NCBI RefSeq assembly: GCF_910592395.1
Contig: NC_088324.1
Location: forward strand, 6,102,953-6,166,952
DNA length: 64,000 nucleotides
Direction: 5' to 3'
Source: Lineus longissimus
Taxonomy: Eukaryota; Nemertea; Pilidiophora; Heteronemertea; Lineidae
Below are positions 11,889 through 25,052 of the stretch, piece after piece. Made by a program: the position numbers and the translations under genes. Numbering within the stretch: position 1 is the first letter of the stretch; each line of letters begins with the position of its first letter. A model generated the notes under the pieces. It was not told the DNA's origin and searched no databases. It was given only the letters and a program-made list of their open reading frames with translations.

Positions 11889-13158
11889 GGTGAATCAGTG
11901 TCGAATCCGGACCTTACAAGATGAGATGGGTCGACGAGGCTTCGCTTACCAATGCAGGAGTACATGGTTCTAACTGTACATAGGATTAAAATCGCCCCCT
12001 CCCCTTCTCAATCTCGTCCGTACGACATTCCCTTCAATGAGCACATGGCGATCAAGGTACCGCAGAATGCTGCTAAGCGTGATTGATCGATTTCCAGCAT
12101 CCCTGTAACACTGATCTATCAGCTTCATGACCATGATTCTGCTAATCTGGGTGCGATGATCGGATTATGTTCTCGGCTACAGCCAACATAACAAATCTCT
12201 CTATCGATTTCTCATCGATCTGATGCAACGACTGTAGCTGTCTCGGCATTGAACTCGTCACGTTGGTGACATGGGCTTGTTGAGCAAAATATTATTATAT
12301 GGGTGGTACCCCCCCCCCCCCCTCACAATTCCGAAATCCCAAACAGTTGCGTTCTGTGTCCAGTCGTAGTCATTCGAAATTTCATTTTCCTCTTTAAGGG
12401 TCATCATATCAAACAGGCGACACTCACATTACGAATATTAGTGTCTTCCTTTGATCCGGTCACTAGATCGTATTTCAGTATACAAGCCGCATGCATAATC
12501 AATACTTAAAGCATTGGGATACATCGTGTGATGCAAATGAACACGAGGCCAAATACAAGTTAGTTCTGATCATGAATATAGTTGAAATTTCTTGGCAAAG
12601 GATTCAACTGACATGACTGACGCCAGCAGTCAACAGGTTGAAGAGGACGAGGGCTAGATGGAACTTGGAGGCAAAGACCAGATTCGAAAGTCGGCCGGGC
12701 AAGCGGGTAACGGCAAATATCTTGGAGTAAACCTTGACATTGCATCGTGTCGTGTACGCACGTGTATTGCGCATTTGCACCTGCTGACAGACTTTCGAAT
12801 GTGGTCTAATGACGAGAAAGTGGGAAAGTTTTTTTTCAAGAGCCAGACCCTGGTAGATGATTTAGAGTGCAGCACAAACGAGCGTTTTTGTCGCTACGAT
12901 TTGCGACTATAATAGCTGCCATGTAAAATAAAAGTCATTTTCTGCGGATAAAACCTGTAATCGCGCTGCGCACTGCCTCCCCCCCTTTCAACCGCGACTC
13001 TAACGACATTTTTATTCATTTGGCCGTCTGCCGACTCTTGAAGGACAAAATTGCAAGGGCCTCAGCATCGATTCCGACACCTAGTTACGCAGTCAGCAAG
13101 ACACCACAGGTCCCGGCCAATTTAAACGCACCACACCTGAAAATGTTCCCTAAACGTT
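11889..13158. other. No gene recognised
   Basis: It contains an isolated GGTACC plus C-tract near 12305-12322, possibly a single arm of the poly-C element type. Open frames at 12303-12912 show no family features. Confidence 0.4.
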
Positions 13159-13160
13159 TA

Positions 13161-13281
13161 CTGTTCCCACTGCGGTTGTGCGCCTAAAGTGCCGCGCGAA
13201 CGAGCGCTTTTTGTTTTGGTTGCAGCGACTAGAATCACTCGTTTACGCAGCACATCAGGCGCACAACCGCAGTGGGAACAG
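13161..13281. mobile_element. 121-bp MITE with long terminal inverted repeats and TA flanks
   Basis: Starts CTGTTCCCACTGCGGTTGTG and ends with the exact reverse complement. The first 25 bp of each arm are identical and similarity continues for about 45 bp. Both ends are flanked by TA. It fits a Tc1/mariner/pogo-class MITE; the arms leave only about 30 bp between them. Confidence 0.8.
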
Positions 13282-13283
13282 TA

Positions 13284-14625
13284 TGTTAATCGAGAAAAAT
13301 ACGAACCTATCCTTTTAACAAACGGCCTACGATAGTCCAAAGGGAAAATGACAGTCACTGCGGATTGTTAAGGTCTGATGAGTGATATTACGCCAGAAGT
13401 CGAAATCAAGCACGTTATGCATATGCTCGCCTAGACCGTTCGTGTTTATGTTATATTTATTGTCACGGCCACGTATTTTCTAGCATAATCTTGAAAGACT
13501 ACGCATAACATTTTGTAATATTCTGATATACGACGCAACATGCAGGTATATCGTAGTTCAGTGTTCATATTATAGATCGGTTTGACCGCGGCATTAGATT
13601 ACGTAATCACTCATTATGCTAGTACACACAATGGGCTGAAACGTGTAAGAGCGAGGTACAGCTATTTGTCACATGGCTAATGACATACACCTCAATAAGT
13701 TAATAGCTACTAATCTATGAAAACACAAATACAAGGAATGTTGTTTAGTACTGTAGATCTAAGAAAGATCGTTGCTTATACTCGCCTCAAGCACAAACTT
13801 TCGGAAGGACCAACGGAGCTAATCTAGCTTTCGGCTGCCCAGTCATGCAAGTCAACTTTTGCTGCAGTTTCCATCAAACTGCACAGATTTAGTGTTCAAT
13901 AATTTCTTTTTCTATATGAATACGAAAGGACAACTATCGAAACGCCTATTCATAACTACATGCACATGACAATATTTATAAAATATAGCATGACAGGACT
14001 GCACGTGCTGAAATGTCAAGGGCAGAGAGGCTTGACGATTCGAGTATGGTAGTGATTGCCATCCGACTTAACACTTTAACAAACTCTATCCTGAAACCGT
14101 CCAGTAGAACTGACTGAGATGAGCTACTCAATAAGCGCTCAACCTGAGCATTTCCGACCAGTACCAATTAATACACGTGGGTGGAGTAAGGCGCGTACGG
14201 CAAAAAATACCTGCCGATAGCCTCACACCGACAGAGGAGAACTACCCAGGGACTTCTTGACCGCCAGTGATGAGAGACCCACGTCACCACCGCGACTCAT
14301 TTTATGTTAAAGGAGCGTTCCTCGTTAGCGAGCCGGGCCAACGCATATGAAAACCCCAGAGCCGCCACAGGCTTAACAAAATATGTTGTTTTTTGTCATA
14401 AGGTCAGTACTTGCCTTATATAGCGATTATCTGGGCTCGGTTGTTCAAAAGAACAAAGTCACGTTATCCCTAATGGTTTGGTTAACTATCCTCAAGGACG
14501 TCATCTCATTCACTTATCCCATTGAGATTTTCATGTTAAGACTTAACGGAATCTTATTCGAACAACCCAAACTTGGGATTTGTAAACAGGCCAGACAGAC
14601 TGCTGACGAATTTTGGATTCATATA
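13284..14625. other. No gene recognised
   Basis: No exon, ordered repeat or RNA gene could be supported here. Confidence 0.45.
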
Positions 14626-14802
14626 CAGTAGAACCTCTCTATTAAGGACACCCATGCGACTGACAAGTGCTGTCCTTTATAGAGAGGTGTCCTGATTAGA
14701 GAGGTCAAATTGAATGGAAATAATCAATTGCGGACAAAAACAAGTGACCTAATAGAGAGGTTGTCCTTATTAGAGAGGTGTCCGCGAAGGAAGGTTCCAC
14801 TG
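14626..14802. mobile_element. MITE, GTAGAACC family, copy 2 (best preserved)
   Basis: Begins CAGTAGAACCTCTCTATTAA and ends GAAGGAAGGTTCCACTG, flanked by TA. About 177 bp, with internal TAGAGAGGTGTCC repeats. It is the clearest of the three copies and defines the family. Confidence 0.85.
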
Positions 14803-14804
14803 TA

Positions 14805-16139
14805 TATGTATTTGCTACCTATCGCTACCATCTACACAGTCATATCGCTTTAGTAGCCAAGTAATAAAACATGTTTTAATAAGTTAATAAGTTAAAAAGT
14901 TTTAATAAGATAACGTTTTCAGTTTGAGAGTCAGATTGATTCCTGTAATATTGTATGTCTCTTTTGAATATTACACATGAAGTTAAACTAGATACCACAG
15001 CACTGCTGAATACGTTCTTCACACCTTTTTCATAATTGATAAATTTGCATATTTCCGTCTCACCGCCGGCGGAAACCGCACCATCCGTTTGAGACGTTAA
15101 GCCAATAATTTGGAGACGTGAGATCATTCTAATCAGAATCGCTTGAATGCCTCAGGCAAAGAAACTTTATTCAACGACATTGTAGTTGCATTTGACGTCA
15201 TTCTCGTCGCCATCTGGAACCGTTCGGGAATTTCCGGTAGATCGGAAAAAGTTCGAGACATCCGGAAGGCCGAGGTTTGACTGCTCAATACAACAATCAA
15301 CATTACCCACAAGCTCGCACACAGGTGGAGTTCGATGAAATGTAACACTGATTGGTATGACAAAATTATGCCATCGGTCTATAAACGATCCCTTGTTAAT
15401 GTTGCTATAAATCCTTGGCTAAGTGATGTACATTTTATTTCCCTTCTACCTGAATTCGAGCTCGTCAGTGATGTTCATTGTCATGATGAAATCTGTGTAT
15501 TGGCCAATGACGGGCGAGACTCAGTAATGTTTGAGTCGGCGATCGAGCGACAGACTCAGGCACAGCGAATCGTCTGTACACGACAAGATAAAACCGCTAA
15601 AATTGTAACATCGTCTCTCGTTGCACGCAATGGGTTTCCCTTGAAGAGCGGCAACCATATACGAACATGGCACGCCGCATTAGAGCCAATGACCGTGTCT
15701 GCTGTCAGCTTGAAGATGACATGGAATGTATCTTTGTCTCTTGATGAGACAAGATGACACTAATCAGAGTAAGATGAAATGTATGAGAGTCATAGTGATT
15801 AGGGCTAATCCAGGGCGGTGAAGAAGTAGAAAATGTCCCCCTTGAAACAATGTCCGGCCCTATTGTATTCCGACAAATCATGGTCTATATTTCTACAGAG
15901 GCCAGGGCTGTCAATAGCTCAACGATTGAAGCACACAATAGAATGCTTTCTTTCCAGGACATTCTCTCCTAGGACATTTCAAACCACTACACTAATTCGG
16001 CTGGATCAAAAGACACCCCGACAGGCAGTGTAGTTGTATTACAAGGATAAACTTCCCTTTGAATTTGTATATTGTGAAACCCAATCTTCTGCCAATGTTG
16101 CGATATTGGAAAACTTGTTCGTTAAATTTCAACAATAGG
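14805..16139. other. No gene recognised
   Basis: A 140-codon open frame at 15335-15757 (plus) is the longest here, but it lacks recognisable domain features and splice context. I do not annotate it as a gene. Confidence 0.4.
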
Positions 16140-16152
16140 GAGCTTCCGCACC

Positions 16153-16195
16153 GCTTACGATTACGATTACGATTACGATTACGATTACGATTTCA
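16153..16195 (+). repeat. TTACGA hexanucleotide microsatellite
   Basis: Several perfect tandem TTACGA units inside the left arm of the surrounding inverted-repeat element. A matching run on the other strand lies near 16763-16787. Confidence 0.9.
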
Positions 16196-16221
16196 AAGTC
16201 GTAATCGTAATACTCTCAAAA

Positions 16222-16401
16222 CCGGTGTAACATCTGTGGTTGTTCCCCATGTGTCAGTGTTTCCAAACAATAGGCAGCTAGAGAGACCACGACTTTTCAA
16301 TAGGGGGGATACACAGAAAAACTTGTCAATCTATTTTTGAGCGTTCCCAAACAATGAGGGGAAACACTCAAAAACAGAAACACTCAAAAACATTACACCG
16401 G
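16222..16401. mobile_element. 180-bp CCGGTGTAA MITE, copy A
   Basis: Begins CCGGTGTAACATCTGTGG and ends AAACATTACACCGG. By eye it is identical in length and sequence to the copy at 46763-46942. The nine-base termini are inverted repeats, and the CCGG may be part of the terminus or a duplicated target. Confidence 0.85.
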
Positions 16402-16802
16402 CATGAACCAGAAATTTTGTTTCCGCATTCACACCAACGACTTGGTGTACTGTGGTATAGGCCCTATACTCTGCTCTCGTGCTCTGGATGCACTTTTCTC
16501 GGCGCTAAAACATGATCAAAATCGCCGTTGATCAAATTAAATGCAGCTCCTATGTTTGACAGATATGTTCTAAAGTATTCTTCAATGAATATTTCACCTT
16601 GAATTTGATATGTAGCGTGAAAAATAGGCTTTTCGCCAATCCATGTAATCGTTTTTCGACTTACGAAGATCAGCCGGAATCCTCGTAAGAACGAGACGAA
16701 AGTACCATCGACGATTTCGCTGGGGACGACGTAGCACCGAAAATCGATGACGTCAAACACAAATCGTAATCGTAATCGTAATCGTAAGCGATGCGGAAAC
16801 TC

Positions 16803-18591
16803 GCTAATGTTCATTTTGATGGATTACGAAAACATTTTCTGTTTTTTCGACTAAACGACATTTTAGTTTTCTTTTCCTTTTCGCGAATCTCGAAGCTCAG
16901 GAACACGAGGTGCTCGGAACCATGTAATGCTCGGAGTTTAGCATCATGATATTCCAGAGGTGGGGGAGGGGGGGGGGTAACTATAGATGCACTGGACGTT
17001 GATAACGATAAAGAGAGCGGACCCCGAATTCTTTCTTTGTCAGCCCCTATAAATAGAGCAAATCAGAAGACAAGATTATATAAATGTCGCCGCACTCCTA
17101 TAAACACAGTCACCGAAGAACATAATTCTGAAAGCAGATCCGAACGCTTCAGGAGAATGGTTGGAGAGTAGACTAATTTCTCCTTGGAAACGGTGACGTG
17201 CATGTCGTCAGCTGTGACGAGGCCATTGAGTAAATAAGCGGGGGTTGTCAGGAAATGCACGAGTGTTATGTTTTCATTGGACTGCCATACATGTATAGAG
17301 ATGAGCGATGTTCTTGAAGTAATGGATGCGTGAGAATTTGTTGGAACATGCCGACATGTTGTTGATAGATCTATCAACATGTCGACTGCTTAAACCTTGA
17401 GCACACATGTCATTCTCTTCGTGATTATGTCGCGGAGCTAGAGGTTCTTTAAAAGTCTATACCCAGTAAAAAAAACCCATGGGAGATAGATACACTGAAC
17501 GCATATTTGCTAATCATCAGAACTCCAACTGTGTTTTTCGCCTTAAGGAACAGTCCATAAGAACAGACGAATAAGACGACGAAATGGACTGGTCTGGAGT
17601 GTGGAAGATTAGGTACATCTGACCCGGCTAAGAATCCCGCGGTCCCGGGTATATCGATCCGATCTAGTCCAAGGTCATGATAGAACATTCTATCATACCC
17701 CGCAATGACTAATTACTCCATCGCAAAAACGACCCTCTGGTATTAAATTAACACTGGGAGCGTTATACACAATGTATAGCAGATCTAAAAACGACGTTCG
17801 TAACAAAACGAATAGGACAGAGCTAAGAGAAGTCGAAGGACATTTTCAATAGTCCAGAGACCATGTACTTATGTGCTCGCCTGCAGTAGGTCCTCACATA
17901 GAAAATATGAGGTTTTCATCGAATTTAGTGGCATCTTGGGATTTTCTGGTGCTATAATGAAATCTTCGATGAGTGAATCAATCTGCAGCAAACTCCTCCA
18001 GTTTGCAGAGGACACTTTAGTACATTTGCAAATGAGACTTTGACAATGTTTGATGCCTTTGAACAGGGCCCACATTTATGATACATTTTCGCATGCCACT
18101 TTGATACAATTTGCTCAACCCACTCCGACACATTTGCGGAGGCCACTTTATAAACACATTTACGCATGGCCACTTTTATACATCCATGTATATTATGATA
18201 CTATAACATTCTCTTATTCATTATTATTTTCTGTTTCAAAAAAAGGATTGGAGTGTATTTCCTACAGCTGTATCTAATGAGGGTATTTGTAGGGAGAACA
18301 TGACAGATTTCAAAGTCAGGTCGTGCAGGGCTCGGCATAGTTATGACACTGCAATTATTCATGCCCTGGTGCGATATTTTGTGAAAAACAACAGACGCCA
18401 CGCAGTAGTTTTACTGTTTTCCTAAATTTGCATCCAATTTGTGCAAAACTGGAAAAAGGGAAAACGCACCAGCTTGTACAAAAATATGTAAGTTAAGAAA
18501 GACCAAAACGCCAATGGTTAGCGTAATGTACCTAAGTAAGCTTATGGACGAATTGGCTGACTAGCCGGTGTAGAAGTTTGAAATGTTCTCG
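16803..18591. other. No gene recognised
   Basis: It includes a G-tract near 16959-16977 and an 18-bp perfect palindrome GTTGATAGATCTATCAAC near 17361-17378. No exon could be supported. Confidence 0.4.
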
Positions 18592-18773
18592 TATACATGC
18601 TTCCCGAAATTGATGGCTTGCATTGGAACTAACTTTTCCCCCCTTGTCCGTCATCAAAGGCATTCAAGTGTGTTGGTCAACCATGACTATCTCCTTTGTC
18701 CCTCCACCATAAGGCCTAGTTTCCCCTTATGACATCACTATTTCGGACACTCAGCGCCCCATTTTTGGAAAGG
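18592..18773. repeat. 182-bp dispersed repeat, copy 1
   Basis: Starts TATACATGCTTCCCGAAATT and ends with GCGCCCCATTTTTGGAAAGG. A copy of the same length lies at 24871-25052 in the same orientation, differing at only a few bases. There are no terminal inverted repeats and no tRNA-like boxes; the class is unknown. Confidence 0.8.
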
Positions 18774-19087
18774 TGTATAGAATGTCCGGGGAACGATTTC
18801 ATCATGCTTTTGAATCTTTGAGCTTTTAAATTATAGGTCAATGTGTATGCAGATACATAAAGCAAAACAATGTAATGGCGTAATGGACTGGATCATTTAT
18901 TCATGTTTTTTATGCAGACTACACCATACATTCATCATAGCTGTGTAACACACTATATAGCATAGGATTTAGCTTTGTTTGCGGGTGTACACTTGCGCTG
19001 TATGCAAATGGTAGTATCATTAGCAATAGCGCTAATTGATATCATCCGATGATAAAATGACACAGGATAGCGGCCACCTTCATAAAT

Positions 19088-19264
19088 GAGGTAGAACCTC
19101 TCCAATAAGGACAACCTCGGGACTGACAAGTGCTGTCCTAAATAGGGAGGTGTCCTGATTAGAGAGGTCAATTTTTAATGGAAAAACCCAATTATGGTCC
19201 CAAATTTAGCGTCATCAAGAGAGGGTGTCCCCATTGAGAGGTGCCCAGTGATGGGGTTTCACTG
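19088..19264. mobile_element. MITE, GTAGAACC family, copy 3 (more diverged)
   Basis: GAGGTAGAACCTCTCCAATAAG at the left and GGGGTTTCACTG followed by TA at the right. Internal TGTCCTGATTAGAGAGGTC matches copies 1 and 2. Substitutions in both termini indicate an older insertion. Confidence 0.75.
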
Positions 19265-22200
19265 TACATGCATGTACATACCGCATGCGAAATATATCTG
19301 TACGAGCACGTCAAATGCTGCAACAACGACGTTATTACATGTACATGATGTTTGGCATTGTGACTAAAAATTACGGTGACATGCGTGGGCATATCATTTT
19401 TTATGAACCAGAAACTAATATTTTGACCCCCAAGCCAGTACGATCGGCAAGAAGGGTTTTGTTTCCAAGGCGTTGCTCTATCGTAGATGTGGAATGATAT
19501 TGATATATTTATTCACTCTGTATGGGCAGATGACATAAAATGACCTCGAATTGTAATAATCTCAACACAAGCCGACCAGGAATTCCTTTATATTCATCTC
19601 GGCCAGAAACTTGATATACATGCACCACAAGAACTTAAAAGAAACCTATAGCAAAATGCTTATAAAGATAGGGAGTTTTGAACGTCCCGGTTAAAACCTA
19701 ATGCGGGAATAAGCTTCCATTGATAAATGTTAGCAGTTTCGAGTTCCCTTCAGGTAGTTGTTTGTGTAGTCAATGAACTGTATGAGATGAAATCACCAAT
19801 TAAGTTATTTTTACCACGTTCAGCTAGTCTCTAAATAACGACTTGTGCCACGATTGGATCTCTTTAATATAGCTTTGAAAGCTTTGGTCTTCACCACCCC
19901 CATTATCAACGGTTGAATGCGTCCATTTACGGACCAACAAAACGGAAATATGATAATTTTGTTATTCCCGAAAGGCGTAAATGAGAAGTGAGGGGGTCGT
20001 GAGAGGTTAATGGGTCAGGTCTCTCCAGTGACTCTTTTTATGATGAATGGACTCAATCAATGGTCAAGACACCCGGTGATATTCGAAACTTGCTGAAGTA
20101 CATTTGAGTACATTGATCTTCAAGGTCTCATGACCTTGATTGATAGGCACGAGATGTTGTTTTGGCCGTGAATTGACACACTAACTTTTCCTGTGCGGAA
20201 CTATTTTTTCGTCTTTCAGAATATTTCGTCATGCAGGGTGTTGAAATATCATTACAACGATATGCTCCTATTACTGCAGTTTTAAGGTTGAATAGTATTT
20301 TCATAAGTGTTTCCTTCCGAAAAGGATGTTTGCAATGAAAACTAGACGCGACAAGATTTGTTATAAGTGTCATCAGTCCTGCTTTAATTGGTAAACAGGG
20401 CTAAAACAATATGCTTCAAGGCCTACGCTGCTCATAAATTATTTGAAATGTGTAATTGAATTAGAAAATTTTAAATGGTGTAAATACATACTGAATATAA
20501 TTTTCAACGAAGACGTTCCCCATGTTTGTATTTGCGTATTCTTACAATATTCTTACAAGATAGCATCGCGCAGGCCATTTCAGTTTACAACAGCTGTCAT
20601 TAAATCTCCCCTCATCTGTCTGATCCAGAGCGTGAACGACATAGTCTAAACCAGGCTTGCAGCACTAAATTGCTTGGGGAAGTTACAAGCCACAGCAATC
20701 TGTATAAATCAATATCAATAAAACTCGGGCTATAAACCTCGGGGCATTCATCAAAGGGCCATGTCGGATAGAAATATTACCCGTTTTATCACATCACGGC
20801 GATAAAAACAGGTCTAACAATCAAAAAGGGTACAGTTTATGTATTACAGGTTTATAGATGCAAGCAGTACCCGTGAAATATACCCTTTTGGGTGTAAATA
20901 AGGATGTAGAGCAAATCTTTGGTTTAACACACTTAAATTACTAATAAACTGTAGCCAATGAATGCCAGGGTATTTTTTTTGCAAATAGGGTTGTTCGTTT
21001 CCCTGAAAAAATCACAACTGACTGCATATTTTGTGAAGGTCGAAACAAACAGCAAAGGTTCTCCAGAAGCCAAAAAAGCTTTATTTCTCAGACTAGAGTG
21101 CAGGGATAATACTTCCTGATCCTTTTTGATAGGGCGACCTGTTGCTGTTTCCCTCATTGAACGATGTCTCGCATAGGCCTACATTAAAAGCCGAAGTTAT
21201 ATATACATACCGCACGAAAACATCAGTTGTAATATTATACATGTATAATTCGAAATCAATTCCATACCGCACAATCAATAATGTTAATTATTCGGATTAT
21301 AGAAAATGTGAGAATACTATCTTGTCAATGGTATGCATGTACTCGTAGTTTGCTGCATGCATCTATTGAAGCATGCTGTGCCTTACCACGAGGATGCTAG
21401 CTTATGTATACACCGCCATATTGACCGCCAATAGCAACACGTCAACGCAGAAGCGCCTGGTGAGCATTTACCGATAACGTAACAAGTCGAGCATGGAGCT
21501 AGTATAACCGGTATGGGCTTATCGATCCCTGGTAAAGCAGTGGTAGTAAATAGATGTCCATGTCATGACATTGTGTGTGCATGTAATTTGAATAGTTGAT
21601 TATGGCACTTATCTACAATAACATAAACAGCTGCCTTTTTGAAGAGATACATTGCGCCTCCAGAAGACTCTTCTTCGGAAGAGTGCCAGCTAGTCGAAGA
21701 GAACTTAGCTAAATATACATGTATTGTACGGCGAGAGTTCTTAGCTGTATAATCATTCATGTACGAAAAAGGTTTTGGTTAATAGTCTGATATCAGCAAC
21801 AGTAGACAGTTCAAACAACGATCCCTAAATGGCACGCTGTCGCCAATTCGGGCGACAAACCACTCGAAACTCCCAATGCGAGTATGCCATGGAGATACAA
21901 CATGTACAGTGGTGAGTCTCATGCAAGCAGCTAGGTCTATAGTTGTGCCAACACGTGTCAGAATGTACAGCGTTTTACACATGTACATGTACATGAATTT
22001 GTGATATCTCGCTAAATTTTACCAATAGTCAACTGGTGATACACCAATTGATAGAGAAAATGGGGGAACACTACGTAGAAATCATCACGACCTTGCACGG
22101 ATGTGAGCTTTATTTTGGAGACCCTTATATTAGAAGTGACACCGATAATAGTCATGATAGTGAGACTGCTGTCAGGATCCCAGCCAAGACGGTAGTCGAA

Positions 22201-23113
22201 TCGGCAGGTGTCCTGGCGAAATAGCTCGTTTTTGCGTTCGGGGATCCTTGCCTCACTGATAAAAGGTTATCATGATACATTACGCTCTGCATGCTATAAA
22301 CAACTTAAATGGACTCTTTAGCAGGAGTCAAGTGGGCCGGATTAAGTTACACAGAGCCGTCAATAGGAGTCTCAATGAAGCACAATGAATATTTTTATTT
22401 CTCGGTCTTGGGGGAAGTGAATGATATCAAAGAGACATGTATATTAAACCAAAGTCATAGCGAAGGCCGGGGCTTGCCAGTAAACTGCATGAAAACGCAG
22501 AATGGCATGAATGAGATCTTGCTAATCAATTAGACAAGCCATGCAGGATATCCTGAAAAACGCATCACGACTTTATCAACACAATACGATACGACTAGGA
22601 AAAAGAAATGAGCATCAGGAACTTACATCGATACCAGTATGTGTATATCGCATATGAATACAATGTGATATTCCCACCAGTACCAGCAGCAGGCGCCAAG
22701 GACGTGACATTAAAGCAAGCCGAACAGCTTTATTTTATGTCCTTGGCTAGTTAATCCTGACAAAAACAATACATATTCTCGGCCAGCGTGTTTTCTAAAA
22801 CGAATTTCGAGCTAAAATTAAAGTAAACACTCACATGACAGAGATAGAGAATGTATCCAAAGGTTTATCCAATATGAATCGTGCGCGTATCAGCGCCAAC
22901 GCTGGATTGAATGTCACCAACACACGCACACACACGCAGATCGCGGCGCTTTTTATGCAAATACAAATCTCGTAATCTAAATATAATCACGTGGCATTGA
23001 AGTGAGATATGTTCTAGTACCCTAGTCCACCCTTGATACAGTTCCCTTCCTGTTTCCTTTATGTCGCCTACACCTCCCCTACACCCCGTATCGTCCCCTA
23101 AGGGTCAGACCAA

Positions 23114-23127
23114 GTTGCCATGGCAAC
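23114..23127. promoter_or_regulatory. Perfect RFX X-box palindrome
   Basis: GTTGCCATGGCAAC is a perfect 14-bp palindrome matching the RFX X-box. About 90 bp further on, TGACCTTGACCTTGAC contains two extended nuclear-receptor half-sites. The combination suggests a regulatory element, but no target gene is identifiable. Confidence 0.4.
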
Positions 23128-23214
23128 CTATTCAGAAGCTTTGTTGCATTGCGTTTGACAGCGACTCAAACATGCAAACGCACGATATCAAATCAATGCG
23201 CGCGTTGGTTTACT

Positions 23215-23230
23215 ATGACCTTGACCTTGA
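23215..23230 (-). promoter_or_regulatory. Tandem TCAAGGTCA-type nuclear-receptor half-sites
   Basis: TGACCTTGACCTTGAC reads on the minus strand as two overlapping TCAAGGTCA-like sites, the pattern bound by ERR/SF1-type monomeric receptors. It may be coincidental in an unannotated stretch. Confidence 0.3.
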
Positions 23231-24870
23231 CATTCAGATGACAATCAAACCGAAACTAAACAAGCAATATTCTCAATTCATTATGATGCTGAGATGAATG
23301 AGAGACAGTGAGTGTTATGGCAGCATGGATGCTATGGTTATGAAGACAACGATAATTGTTGAATGTACTCCGAATTAGCTGCGACCGATGGCTCGCTATT
23401 CCTTTAACATGTGCAAGGGGAACGCGGTTGGTAATTACTGTGGTACAAGAAAATAAGCGGTCATACGCAATGTCGTAGTACTGTAATGCATTTTAATTCA
23501 TTAAAACTCGGTGCTTATGGGTATGGCATATGTGTATATGGTCACAAAGTCATCGTTTGAATTTACTTTGCGGTCATCGACGCGAATTTTCTAAAGTCAA
23601 AATCGCAGCCAGCTTTCGGCATATTACCGCACCTCAGATTCAGTGCGTATTCACACAGCTTGAAATGTTCAAATTCAATAACAAATTTTAATTCAAATAT
23701 TTGACGAATGACGTATAGGAATTAAATCGACCTTCGCCGTTTTTTCGTAATCAAAAATTCTATAATCACATTTTTTGATTATGTAAATACACTGTACTAA
23801 TTGAATGTAAGTTTCAACACTGCTTATTATGTTAGTATACACTGCAGGATATAGATATTCTCAATACGTCAATCTTCGTCCTGCTGACGCGTCTGGTTCT
23901 ATACAGCGGCAATGTTTATTTCGATATAATTGTGGCACACGTAAATACAGTATATGCGAACAGCGCAGGCATTTGATCCAGTAAACAGAGAAATGGATTT
24001 GATATTCGAAGGTCGATTGTAATAAAGTTATCCTCTGCTAAACTAATTGCTGATAACTTCCGAGCATCGCTGGAACAACCTCCTCTGCCATAGGAACTCG
24101 TAATCTCCGCCCAAGCGCGGAGTGATAATCCGCAGCACTCAATCTACCGCGTTATTGATGGGACCCGTGATGGAGGATGAACACCGCAAGCGGATGCTGA
24201 TTAACATGTGATGGCATAACGAGAGAGCGCGCCCATCCATTGATTACAGTGATTAAAGATGATAATTTCATGGTCGGTTGGAAGTGTGGGACATAAAATT
24301 TTCCGTTGCCGTTGCCTGATGCTGAATTATTGTCTTGGATTTGATTTAGATACGCTCTTCTCTTAAATCACGTTCTTTTTCCAATAACCGCTGGCGTAGT
24401 TCGGGCTAATACCCTAGCGCCCCCCCCCCCCCCGCACACGTAATAGCCACGCATGGGTCCTCATGAACTGATCATGATGGTTCCTGTTTGTTGAATCCTA
24501 TAATCGAAACGTCTGCGTTGTACATGTACAGGGCTGAGAGCACTATTAACTGTTAAGTGCTATCAATTACGATAAAATGCTTAAAAAGCCCTGTCGTGCC
24601 TTAATACGGCCTGGAATATTAGTTTGGGTTTCCAAACATCATTTTGGGCTTTTCTGATTTTGAATTATATAAAACTAACAGAATTATGATCGATCTTGAA
24701 ATTTGAACTCCTTTTCTAGATTTTACGGGGCTGGAATTATATTCTCTCACAGGCAGTAAACATGGCCGCGTATTGTCTCATATTCTGACATGTCTCACGA
24801 AAACGCTAATAAAACAAATTAAAATCATTATTATAGAACTGTTTCAAATTTACATATGACATTGACAAGA

Positions 24871-25052
24871 TATACATGCTTCCCGAAATTGGTGGCTTGC
24901 ATTGGAACTAACTCTTTTCCCCTTGTCCGTCATTAAAGGCATTCAAGTGTGTTGGTCAACCATGACTATCTCCTTTGTCCCGCCACCATAAGGCCTAGTT
25001 TCCCCTTATGACATCACTATTTCGGACACTCAGCGCCCCATTTCTGGAAAGG
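24871..25052. repeat. 182-bp dispersed repeat, copy 2
   Basis: Same length and orientation as 18592-18773, beginning TATACATGCTTCCCGAAATT. The flanks are unrelated, so this is a dispersed rather than a segmental copy. Confidence 0.8.

Larger units (their letters stand above)
16140..16802. mobile_element. Element with GATTAC-repeat terminal inverted repeats, containing a nested MITE
   Basis: The left end reads GAGCTTCCGCACCGC followed by several TTACGA units. The right end is the imperfect reverse complement: several AATCGT units, then GCGATGCGGAAACTC. Arms are at least 28 bp plus microsatellite. A 180-bp MITE sits inside at 16222-16401. No target-site duplication is obvious and no transposase is present. 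Confidence 0.65.
19266..24870. other. Long gene-poor interval
   Basis: No exon with family features was found. Frames at 22036-22224 and 22309-22533 (plus) are unremarkable. The interval holds a possible regulatory cluster at 23.1-23.2 kb and a C-tract near 24419-24433. Confidence 0.4.

Noticed and set aside
15335-15757. 140-codon open frame
   Set aside because: No recognisable motif; overlapping frames on the other strand are similarly open, so it looks like chance.
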